A stretch of 6,140 bases of DNA from Propionibacteriaceae bacterium (GTDB taxonomy: Bacteria; Actinomycetota; Actinomycetes; Propionibacteriales; Propionibacteriaceae): assembly GCA_027353565.1 (NCBI GenBank), contig DAIEHO010000037.1, forward strand, positions 1 to 6,140. The letters run 5' to 3'. The notes beneath the pieces were generated by a model that saw only the letters and a program-made list of their open reading frames with translations, made no database searches and was not told the DNA's origin. This document shows positions 1 to 5,574 of the stretch, piece by piece; position 1 is the first letter of the stretch; the number at the start of each line of letters is the position of its first letter. A program made the position numbers and the translations under genes.

Positions 1-2
1 AC

Positions 3-716
3 GGGTCGTACGGGTCGCCGGAGGACTTCGACGCGTTCGTCGACGGCTACCTGGCCGACGACCTCGCGGAGGCTGAGCTCGGTATCCGCTCCGCGCTCAA
101 GGCGGGTCTGTGGTCGGTCAGCGTCTCGCGGAAGTTCGCGATCCAGCTCCTCACGTTCGACGCGACCGACGCCGTCTCCCATGACGAAGGTCTCGGATCC
201 TTGCTCGCGTTCGGCGGGATGGTGGGCAGCGGGCCGCCGGCGTTCCGCAACCGGCAGCTCCTGGCGCTGGCCCGTACGGGGCTGGTGCACTTCGTGGGGC
301 CGTCGATGAAGGTCGGCGTCCGCGACGGCGGCTTCGAGGCCTGCTCGCCGGCGGTCGCGGGCTCCACGGTCCGGGCTCGTGTCCTCGTCGACGCGTGGAT
401 GCGCAGCCACGACCTCACGCGGACACGGGACGACGTGATGGTCTCCCTCGTACAGGCGGGCCGGGCCCGTCCGTACACGCGGGTCGGGCCGGACGGCACA
501 CCCCGGGCGAGCGCCTCACCGGACATCGACCCCGTGACGAGCCGGCTCGTACGGGCGGACGGGACCCTCGACGTCGTCCACCTCGTCGGGATCCCGGTGG
601 ACGACGCGCGCGGCGACGGCGTGATCTCGCCGATGCCGCGGACGAACCCGACGATGCTGCTCGACACGTCGCACGCCACGGCGAGCGCGGTGCAGCTGCT
701 GAGGTCCGCGATGTGA
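3..716 (+). CDS. FAD/NAD(P)-binding oxidoreductase-like protein, C-terminal part (5' end outside window)
   Basis: The frame is open from the left edge to the TGA at 714-716, giving 237 residues. The first in-frame ATG (225) lies well inside continuous coding sequence, so the true start is upstream of the window. The visible part opens with a GSPEDFDAFVDGYLADDLAEA-like stretch and has a middle block around FVGPSMKVGVRDGGFEACSP. It ends in a VVHLVGIPVDDARGDG segment followed by PRTNPTMLLDTSHATASAVQ. From memory, this arrangement resembles the C-terminal half of the actinobacterial FAD-NAD(P)-binding family (NAD_binding_9 type), where a late 'GIP' segment precedes a final helix carrying a small-residue/Asp motif. 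The N-terminal Rossmann GxGxxG that would prove the family is not in the window. The substrate is unknown. The gene is convergent with the GNAT gene, with 12 bp between the stops. The reading frame is certain; the family call is moderate. Confidence 0.6.
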   Translation, partial: GSYGSPEDFDAFVDGYLADDLAEAELGIRSALKAGLWSVSVSRKFAIQLLTFDATDAVSHDEGLGSLLAFGGMVGSGPPAFRNRQLLALARTGLVHFVGPSMKVGVRDGGFEACSPAVAGSTVRARVLVDAWMRSHDLTRTRDDVMVSLVQAGRARPYTRVGPDGTPRASASPDIDPVTSRLVRADGTLDVVHLVGIPVDDARGDGVISPMPRTNPTMLLDTSHATASAVQLLRSAM

Positions 717-737
717 CCGTACGGCGGGTCAGACCTC
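701..737. other. Bulged inverted repeat spanning the two convergent stop codons
   Basis: GAGGTC (701-706) pairs with GACCTC (732-737), and inside it TGACC (714-718) pairs with GGTCA (727-731). The right-hand arms are contiguous; the left-hand arms are separated by a 7-nt bulge, and the loop is 8 nt. The inner arms contain the TGA of the upstream gene and the reverse-strand TGA of the GNAT gene. It may act as a bidirectional 3'-end structure between convergent genes. There is no T-tract on either side, so a classical intrinsic terminator is not supported. Confidence 0.35.
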
Positions 738-1250
738 GTCGTTGAGGAGCTGGAAGAGTAGGTGGTCCTGCCAGCGGCCGGCGATGGACAGGTAGCGCGG
801 CGCGTAGCCGAACTGTACGAAGCCGTTGCGCTCGAGCACGGCCTGGGACCGGACGTTCTCCGGGATCGTGCCCGCCTCGAGCCGGTGCAGGTGCTCGTCG
901 GTGAAACCGACCGTGACCATCTCGGCCAGCGCTGCGGTCCCCAGACCGCGCCCTCCGGCGGACTCGGCGAGCCAGTACCCGACACTCGCCGACTGGAAGG
1001 CGCCGCGCACGATGTTGCTGAGGTTGATCCGGCCGACGACATCCCCGGACCGGTCCAGGATCACGCGAGGCACCTGCAGCCCCGCTTCGTACCGCTCGAG
1101 CGACTCGGCGATCACGTCGGACTGGCCCTCCGGGGTGAAGTACGCCTCGGCGCGCACCGGCTCCCAGGGGGCGAGGAACGTCCGGTTCGCTGCGACGAGA
1201 TCCGCCAGAACGTGCGCGTCACCGGGCTCGAGGAGGCGTGTCGTGGTCAT
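729..1250 (-). CDS. GNAT family N-acetyltransferase, RimJ/RimL-like
   Basis: This encodes a 173-residue cytosolic acyl-CoA N-acyltransferase. The N-terminus ([20 protein letters not shown]) and the FLAPWEP segment near residues 25-31 are typical of the RimJ/RimL-like subgroup. The acetyl-CoA-binding motif A is seen as [19 protein letters not shown], residues 90-108, with the R-G-x-G-T pyrophosphate loop. Motif B follows as [20 protein letters not shown] (131-150) and [20 protein letters not shown] (151-170). In RimI, RimJ and RimL the substrates are ribosomal-protein N-termini, but relatives act on many amines, so the substrate here cannot be assigned. The start is the ATG at 1248-1250, because homology begins at [14 protein letters not shown] six codons upstream (1266-1268) is possible, and neither start has a good Shine-Dalgarno. 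The gene is divergent from prfB (90-bp gap). The reverse frame stays open far upstream into prfB, but that extension is an antisense shadow. Confidence 0.88.
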   Translation of the reverse strand: MTTTRLLEPGDAHVLADLVAANRTFLAPWEPVRAEAYFTPEGQSDVIAESLERYEAGLQVPRVILDRSGDVVGRINLSNIVRGAFQSASVGYWLAESAGGRGLGTAALAEMVTVGFTDEHLHRLEAGTIPENVRSQAVLERNGFVQFGYAPRYLSIAGRWQDHLLFQLLNDEV

Positions 1251-1301
1251 GCCCGCATGCTGCCACACGGACGGATGACGGCGCCGGTGGAGGGATTCGG
1301 C

Positions 1302-1341
1302 GTGACGATGCGGGCTCGCCGCCCGGTACAGTCTCTGAGCG
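1302..1341 (+). promoter_or_regulatory. Candidate prfB promoter giving a leaderless mRNA
   Basis: A TACAGT hexamer at 1327-1332 fits the actinobacterial -10 consensus TANNNT. Its last base lies 8 nt before the GTG start codon at 1341, which would place transcription start at or within a base or two of the GTG. A weak -35-like GTGACG sits at 1302-1307 (4 of 6 matches to TTGACA, long 19-bp spacer). No Shine-Dalgarno precedes the GTG, which agrees with leaderless initiation. This is inferred from spacing and motif only. Confidence 0.5.
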
Positions 1342-2447
1342 TGGGACAGATAGATGACATTCGCACCGAGCTCGGCGCACTCGACCGCACGCTGACGTCG
1401 ATCGAGGCGGTTCTCGACCTCCCGGCGAAGCGCGTGACGATCGCTGATCTCGAGGAGCAGTCCGCCGCACCCGACCTCTGGAGCGACCAGGAGCACGCCC
1501 AGGCCGTGACCTCGCGTCTGTCGCGGCTTAAGGCCGAGGTCGAGAGGTTGATGAGCATCCGGGTGCGGCTCGACGACCTCGGCGTACTGGTCGACCTCGC
1601 GGAGGAGGAGTCCGACCCGGGAACCGTGGACGAGGTGCGCCGCGAGGTGAACCGGATCCAGCCCGAGATCCAGGCGCTCGAGGTGCGCACGCTGTTGTCC
1701 GGCGAGTACGACGAGCGTGACGCCCTCATCACGATCCGGTCGGAGGCCGGTGGGGTGGACGCCGCTGACTTCGCCGAGATGCTGTTCCGCATGTACACGC
1801 GGTGGGCGGACCGCCACGGCTACCCGGTCGACGTGTACGACACGTCGTATGCGGAGGAGGCCGGCCTCAAGTCGGCGACGTTCTCGATCAAGGCGCCCTT
1901 CGCGTACGGGACGTTGTCTGTCGAGCAGGGTACGCACCGGCTGGTGAGGATCTCGCCGTTCGACAACCAGGGACGTCGCCAGACCTCCTTCGCGGGCGTC
2001 GAGGTGCTGCCCGTGACCGAAGAGGCGGACCACATCGACATTCCCGAGGCCGACATCAGGGTCGACGTCTTCCGGTCGTCCGGCCCCGGCGGCCAGTCGG
2101 TCAACACCACCGACTCCGCTGTACGCATCACGCACCTCCCGACCGGGATCGTCGTGAGCTGCCAGAACGAGAAGTCCCAGCTCCAGAACAAGGCGGCCGC
2201 CCTCCGCGTGCTCCAGTCACGACTGCTCGAGAAGGTCCGTGCGGACCGTGCGGCAGAGCTCAACACGCTCAAGGGCGACGGCGGCAACTCCTGGGGGTCG
2301 CAGATGCGCAGCTACGTCCTGCACCCCTACCAGATGGTCAAGGACCTTCGTACCGAGCACGAGGTGGGCAACCCCGACGCGGTCTTCGACGGCGACATCG
2401 ACGGCTTCATCGACGCGGGAGTGCGCTGGCGCAAGCAGCAGGGCTGA
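1341..2447 (+). CDS. prfB: Peptide chain release factor 2 (RF2)
   Basis: This is a 368-residue class I release factor that recognises UGA and UAA in the ribosomal A site and triggers peptidyl-tRNA hydrolysis. The UGA-reading tripeptide S205-P206-F207 (in [17 protein letters not shown]) and the catalytic G250-G251-Q252 (in [19 protein letters not shown]) fall at the same residue numbers as in E. coli RF2. This supports the GTG at 1341 as start. The N-terminal helical domain covers about residues 1-110, and the C-terminal signature [20 protein letters not shown] is present. Residue 246 is Ser, where E. coli K-12 has Thr. One uninterrupted frame encodes the whole protein: there is no in-frame UGA and no CTTTGA slippery site near codon 25, so the autoregulatory +1 frameshift found in many bacterial prfB genes is absent. 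Longer ORF readings upstream of 1341 (ATGs near 1275 and 1308) have no RF2-like sequence. The GQ methylation site (Gln252), target of PrmC in the family, is intact. Confidence 0.97.
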   Translation: MGQIDDIRTELGALDRTLTSIEAVLDLPAKRVTIADLEEQSAAPDLWSDQEHAQAVTSRLSRLKAEVERLMSIRVRLDDLGVLVDLAEEESDPGTVDEVRREVNRIQPEIQALEVRTLLSGEYDERDALITIRSEAGGVDAADFAEMLFRMYTRWADRHGYPVDVYDTSYAEEAGLKSATFSIKAPFAYGTLSVEQGTHRLVRISPFDNQGRRQTSFAGVEVLPVTEEADHIDIPEADIRVDVFRSSGPGGQSVNTTDSAVRITHLPTGIVVSCQNEKSQLQNKAAALRVLQSRLLEKVRADRAAELNTLKGDGGNSWGSQMRSYVLHPYQMVKDLRTEHEVGNPDAVFDGDIDGFIDAGVRWRKQQG

Positions 2448-2586
2448 CCCCCGATCAGGCTCACAGGCTTGTCACCGGCGCGCGCGTCGAGTCGTGGCCT
2501 CTAAGGAAGGGCGCTTACACTCGGACCTGGCCGGCTGAGAAATCTTCAGGAACCTCCTTGTCCCCGATCCCGGCCCAGGGTGAGCT
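2448..2586. other. prfB-ftsE intergenic region, 139 bp
   Basis: No open frame here resembles a protein and no RNA gene is recognisable. I find no strong GC stem followed by a T-run, so readthrough from prfB into ftsE cannot be excluded. Minor repeats seen are a direct AGGCT-CAC-AGGCT at about 2457-2469 and a short AGGA-ACC-TCCT inverted repeat at 2548-2558; both are too small to interpret. The region does contain the candidate promoter listed separately. Confidence 0.6.
2516..2521 (+). promoter_or_regulatory. Candidate -10 box of an ftsE promoter (TACACT)
   Basis: TACACT matches the TANNNT -10 consensus of actinobacterial housekeeping promoters. It lies 65 bp upstream of the ftsE GTG, predicting a leader of about 60 nt. 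No convincing -35 is seen at 16-18 bp spacing; GTCGTG at 2491-2496 is the nearest weak candidate. If used, it would let ftsEX and the genes downstream be transcribed independently of prfB. Confidence 0.35.
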
Positions 2587-3273
2587 GTGATCAGATTCGA
2601 AGACGTCTCGAAGGTGTACGAGGGCCAGCAGCGCGCCGCCCTCAAGAACGTGAGCCTCGAGGTCGAAAAGGGCGAGTTCGTGTTCCTCGTGGGCACCTCA
2701 GGGTCAGGCAAGTCGACCTTTCTGAGGCTGATCCTGCGCGAGTACCGCGCGACGAGGGGCCACGTGTACGTGGCCGGCAAGGACATCAGCAAGCTGCCGG
2801 CCTGGAAGATCCCTGGGTTGCGCCGCCAGATCGGCACGGTTTTCCAGGACTTCCGGCTGCTTCCGGGCAAGACAGTCCACGAGAACGTGGCGTTCGCGCT
2901 CCAGGTCATCGGCAAGCCGTCATCCGTGATCAAGAAGGTCGTGCCGGAGACGCTCGAGCTTGTGGGCCTCGCCGGCAAGGGCGAACGGCTCCCCGAGGAG
3001 CTGTCCGGCGGTGAGCAGCAGCGGGTGGCGATCGCCCGAGCGTTCGTCAACCGGCCGCGCATCCTCATCGCGGACGAGCCGACGGGGAACCTCGACCCTG
3101 CGACGAGCGTGGGGATCATGAAGCTTCTCGACCGCATCAACCGTGCGGACACCACCGTCGTCATGGCCACTCATGACTCTGCGATCGTCGACCAGATGCG
3201 CAAGCGGGTCATCGAGCTCGACGCAGGTCAGATCGTCCGCGACCAGGTCAAGGGCGTCTACGGGGCGCGGTAG
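2587..3273 (+). CDS. ftsE: Cell division ATP-binding protein FtsE
   Basis: This 228-residue ABC ATPase has the normal FtsE length. It works at the inner face of the membrane as a dimer on FtsX, and ATP turnover is relayed across the membrane to a cell-wall hydrolase at the septum. All nucleotide-binding motifs are present: Walker A GTSGSGKS at residues 36-43, Q-loop Gln87 ([10 protein letters not shown]), ABC signature LSGGEQQR at 139-146, Walker B ILIADE ending in D163-E164, D-loop NLD 168-170, and switch His196 (MATHD). The FQDFRLLP and EPTGNLDP segments are characteristic of FtsE rather than other LolD-like ATPases, and the adjacent ftsX settles the call. The start is the GTG at 2587, preceded by AGGG at 2577-2580 with 6-nt spacing; translation begins with (V/M)[10 protein letters not shown], as expected for FtsE. 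The ftsE stop TAG at 3271-3273 overlaps the ftsX Shine-Dalgarno. Confidence 0.97.
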   Translation: MIRFEDVSKVYEGQQRAALKNVSLEVEKGEFVFLVGTSGSGKSTFLRLILREYRATRGHVYVAGKDISKLPAWKIPGLRRQIGTVFQDFRLLPGKTVHENVAFALQVIGKPSSVIKKVVPETLELVGLAGKGERLPEELSGGEQQRVAIARAFVNRPRILIADEPTGNLDPATSVGIMKLLDRINRADTTVVMATHDSAIVDQMRKRVIELDAGQIVRDQVKGVYGAR

Positions 3274-3276
3274 GAG
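3272..3276 (+). promoter_or_regulatory. ftsX ribosome binding site overlapping the ftsE stop
   Basis: AGGAG begins inside the TAG stop codon of ftsE and lies 6 nt before the ftsX ATG at 3283. Ribosomes finishing FtsE are therefore placed directly on the ftsX start region, which suits matched production of two subunits of one complex. Confidence 0.8.
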
Positions 3277-3282
3277 TTTTCC

Positions 3283-4185
3283 ATGCGACACACATTCTCT
3301 GAAGCGCTGAGCGGCCTACGCCGCAACGCCAGCATGACCCTGGCCGTCGTGGTCACCATGTGGGTCTCGCTGTCGTTGTTCGGCGCAGGGCTCCTCGCAG
3401 CACGCCAGGTGGACCTGCTCAAGGACCGGTGGTACGACAAGATCGAGATCTCGGCGTTCCTGTGCGTGAAGGACGTCAAGGGCGACAACTGCGACCCCGG
3501 CCAGGACGCGACCGATGCCGAGAAGGCTGCGGTCCTCGCGGCCATCCAGCAGAACCCGGAGACGCAGGCCGTCTACTACGAGTCCAAGCAGGACGCCTTC
3601 GCCCAGTTCAAGCAGGTCTTCGCGGGGTCGTCCATCGAGGACTCGCTGACGGTCGACCAGATGCAGGACTCGTACAGGATCAAGCTCAAGAACCCGGCGA
3701 ACTACCAGGGGCTGGTCAGCGAGATCTCGACCATGAAGGGCGTCCAGTTCGTCCAGGACCTCCACGTCTATCTCGACCCCATCTTCATGTGGCTCAACGC
3801 CTTGAGGTGGGGGACGATCGGGATGAGCGTGCTGCTCCTGCTGGCCGCCTCGCTGCAGATCGGCAACACCATACGAATGGCAGCGTTCGCTCGAAGACGG
3901 GAGCTCGGAATCATGCGCCTGGTGGGCGCGAGCAACATCTACATCATGCTCCCGTTCCTGCTCGAGAGCCTGTTCGCGGCGGTCCTGGGCGCCGCCCTGG
4001 CGAGCGGGACCTTGGCGCTCGGCCTGTACACCGTGGTCGTCCAGAATGCTCAAGTGTCACTCAAGGGTTTACGTTGGATCGGCTGGTCTGACGCGGGATG
4101 GGCGATGGCGGGTGTCACTGGGGTCGCCATTGTGCTTTCAATAGTCCCGACGTTGATCGCGACCAGGAGATATCTCCGGGTCTGA
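3283..4185 (+). CDS. ftsX: Cell division permease-like protein FtsX
   Basis: This 300-residue inner-membrane partner of FtsE has the standard FtsX layout. There is a short cytoplasmic N-terminus with GLRRNASMTL, TM1 at about residues 18-40, and a large extracellular loop at about 41-173. TM2 is at about 175-195, TM3 at 220-250 and TM4 at 273-294, with a short basic tail (RRYLRV). The segment IRMAAFARRRELGIMRLVGA (198-217), between TM2 and TM3, is the typical cytoplasmic coupling region of FtsX-type permeases. FtsX does not act as a transporter; its outer loop binds and activates a peptidoglycan hydrolase. Cys61 and Cys70, just after TM1 on the outside, could form a small disulfide loop (inferred). 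The start is ATG with AGGAG 6 nt upstream. It lies 9 bp after ftsE and 24 bp before the M23 peptidase gene. Confidence 0.96.
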   Translation: MRHTFSEALSGLRRNASMTLAVVVTMWVSLSLFGAGLLAARQVDLLKDRWYDKIEISAFLCVKDVKGDNCDPGQDATDAEKAAVLAAIQQNPETQAVYYESKQDAFAQFKQVFAGSSIEDSLTVDQMQDSYRIKLKNPANYQGLVSEISTMKGVQFVQDLHVYLDPIFMWLNALRWGTIGMSVLLLLAASLQIGNTIRMAAFARRRELGIMRLVGASNIYIMLPFLLESLFAAVLGAALASGTLALGLYTVVVQNAQVSLKGLRWIGWSDAGWAMAGVTGVAIVLSIVPTLIATRRYLRV

Positions 4186-4203
4186 CTTCTCCTATGCAAG
4201 GAG
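4163..4203 (+). promoter_or_regulatory. Tandem small hairpins over the ftsX/M23 junction; the second pairs with the M23 Shine-Dalgarno
   Basis: The Shine-Dalgarno AAGGAG of the M23 gene is at 4198-4203, 6 nt before its GTG. Just upstream, CTCCT (4189-4193) can pair with AGGAG (4199-4203) around the loop ATGCA. Upstream again, in the last ftsX codons, GGAG (4166-4169) can pair with CTCC (4174-4177) around ATAT, extended by CC/GG beyond one mismatch; the core is the perfect palindrome GGAGATATCTCC. The second hairpin lies immediately past the ftsX stop (4183-4185), so a ribosome terminating there would cover and melt it. Regulation is inferred; the stems are short. Confidence 0.4.
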
Positions 4204-4209
4204 TACCCG

Positions 4210-5574
4210 GTGCGGAACTCTTCTCGACAGTTGGGCGTTCGGCTCGCCGCTGCGGCCCTCGTGGTTGCCGGCTGGACGATGTGGGCCACACCCAGTGCGG
4301 TCGCCGACTCGAACTCGAACCAGATCGCCATCGACAACGCGGCGGCAGCCGCAGCCAGGGCCGACGTCGACACCCTCACCGCTCAGAGGGCCGCCGCGGC
4401 AGCGAGGGCTGCCGACGCGCAGGCGACGGTGGAGGAGTCGTCCGCCATCCTGGCCGCGGCGAGCGCCAAGCTGCAGGCGTCCCAGGCGAACCTCGCCAAC
4501 GCTCAGGCCGCGCTGGCGCTGGCTCAGCAGAACGTCGTGACCGCTCAGCGCAAGGACTCGGAGACCGCCGGTTCGCTGGCGCAGACCCAGATCCTGCTCA
4601 AGGCCTCCGACAGCCTCGTCGTCCAGAACCAGGCCGCACTCGACAAGGCCCAGGCCCAGGTCGGCGAGATGGCGCGAGAGCAGTACCAGCAGAACAGCAC
4701 GCTGGTCGGGATCGTCACGGTCGTCACCCCCACCACCACGGCGTCGATGAACGACAAGCTGCAGTGGGCCACGACCATGTTCGAGACCTCCGCGACGGCG
4801 ATCACACGTCTCGAGGACACGCAGGCGCAGCTCGCGGACGCCAAGAACGCGCGCGCCGTGCTCGAGGCTCGTGCGAACATCGCCCGTGCCGCGGCCGCCG
4901 CCCAGCTCGGGCAGAGCCAGCAGGCACAGAAGGCAGCGGCTGACGCGACCGCGCAGGTCCAGGCGGCAGTGGATGCCAACAACGCGGCGCAGGCCGCGGC
5001 AGCCCAGGCCGTCGCACAGGACCAGGCGAACCAGGCTGCCCAGCAGGCCGAGGTCAACGCCGTGGACGCCCGGATCGCTCAACGGCTCGCAGACGAGAAG
5101 GCGGCCCTCGCAGCTGCTCAGGCAGCGGCAGCCGCGACGTCCGGTGGCAGCAGCATCTCGTCGGCCCCGTCGTCGAGCAGCGGCCTCATCAGGCCGATCC
5201 CAGGTGCGGTGATCACGTCCCCGTACGGCATGCGGCTGCACCCGATCCTTCACATCTGGAAGCTCCATGACGGGACGGACTTCGGCGCAGGATGCGGTAC
5301 GCCCATCCTCGCCGCCGCGTCGGGCACGGTCACCGAGGAGTACTACAACGCGGGTTACGGCAACCGCCTGTTCATCGACCACGGGATCATCAACGCTCGC
5401 GCCCTGACCACCTCGTACAACCACCTCTCCGGGTACGCCGTACGGGTCGGCCAGCACGTCACGCAGGGGCAGGTCGTCGCCTACGTCGGCACCACCGGCT
5501 ACAGCACCGGTTGCCACCTGCACTTCATGCTCTGGGTCAACGGCACGATGGTGAACCCGGCGAACTACCTCTGA
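4210..5574 (+). CDS. Secreted coiled-coil M23 family metallopeptidase, probable FtsEX-controlled cell-wall hydrolase
   Basis: This 454-residue zinc peptidase is predicted to cut peptidoglycan cross-links outside the membrane. A signal peptide (basic start, hydrophobic core at about 11-27, cleavage after AVA at residue 32) leads export. Residues about 43-160 and 195-305 are Ala/Gln-rich helices of coiled-coil character. They are separated by a break around NSTLVGIVTVVTPTTTASMN, laid out like the coiled-coil arms of PcsB, RipC and EnvC. A Ser/Gly linker (311-324) joins the C-terminal M23 domain. Its zinc site is complete: H353 and D357 (HDGTD), H404 (YNHLS), and H436/H438 (GCHLH). By family rules, H353, D357 and H438 bind zinc and H404/H436 assist catalysis. 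Cys362 and Cys435 lie in the M23 domain and may form a disulfide. The start is GTG at 4210, with AAGGAG 6 nt upstream. It follows ftsX by 24 bp, which points to activation by FtsEX, in the role EnvC (itself catalytically inactive), PcsB or RipC fills elsewhere. The exact bond cleaved is unknown. Confidence 0.93.
   Translation: MRNSSRQLGVRLAAAALVVAGWTMWATPSAVADSNSNQIAIDNAAAAAARADVDTLTAQRAAAAARAADAQATVEESSAILAAASAKLQASQANLANAQAALALAQQNVVTAQRKDSETAGSLAQTQILLKASDSLVVQNQAALDKAQAQVGEMAREQYQQNSTLVGIVTVVTPTTTASMNDKLQWATTMFETSATAITRLEDTQAQLADAKNARAVLEARANIARAAAAAQLGQSQQAQKAAADATAQVQAAVDANNAAQAAAAQAVAQDQANQAAQQAEVNAVDARIAQRLADEKAALAAAQAAAAATSGGSSISSAPSSSSGLIRPIPGAVITSPYGMRLHPILHIWKLHDGTDFGAGCGTPILAAASGTVTEEYYNAGYGNRLFIDHGIINARALTTSYNHLSGYAVRVGQHVTQGQVVAYVGTTGYSTGCHLHFMLWVNGTMVNPANYL

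Noticed and set aside
47..1042. 331-residue reverse-strand open frame over the first gene and GNAT
   Set aside because: The translation is Ser/Arg/Thr-rich and patternless, and it overlaps two better-supported genes in other frames.
762..1340. Long 5' extension of the prfB frame back to 762
   Set aside because: The extra residues are antisense to the GNAT gene and unlike RF2. With the GTG at 1341, the SPF and GGQ motifs match E. coli RF2 numbering exactly.
1251..2135. Reverse-strand open frame running from inside prfB into the GNAT gene, suggesting a 468-residue fusion protein
   Set aside because: The upstream 295 residues are low-complexity R/L/H/V/G-rich sequence antisense to prfB, a common artefact in GC-rich DNA. 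GNAT homology begins only at the ATG at 1248-1250.
2448..2586. Riboswitch or small RNA gene between prfB and ftsE
   Set aside because: No recognisable riboswitch core or strong extended helices were seen; only short, isolated complementarities.
4330..5140. Possible tandem DNA repeat in the Ala/Gln-rich part of the M23 gene
   Set aside because: Recurring GCx CAG GCx words come from coiled-coil amino-acid bias. I found no repeat unit of fixed length at the DNA level.
4192..5523. 443-residue reverse-strand open frame opposite the M23 gene
   Set aside because: It is the antisense shadow of an Ala/Gln-rich coding sequence. The translation is G/R/L/V-rich with no domain pattern, and the forward frame has a signal peptide and a complete zinc site.
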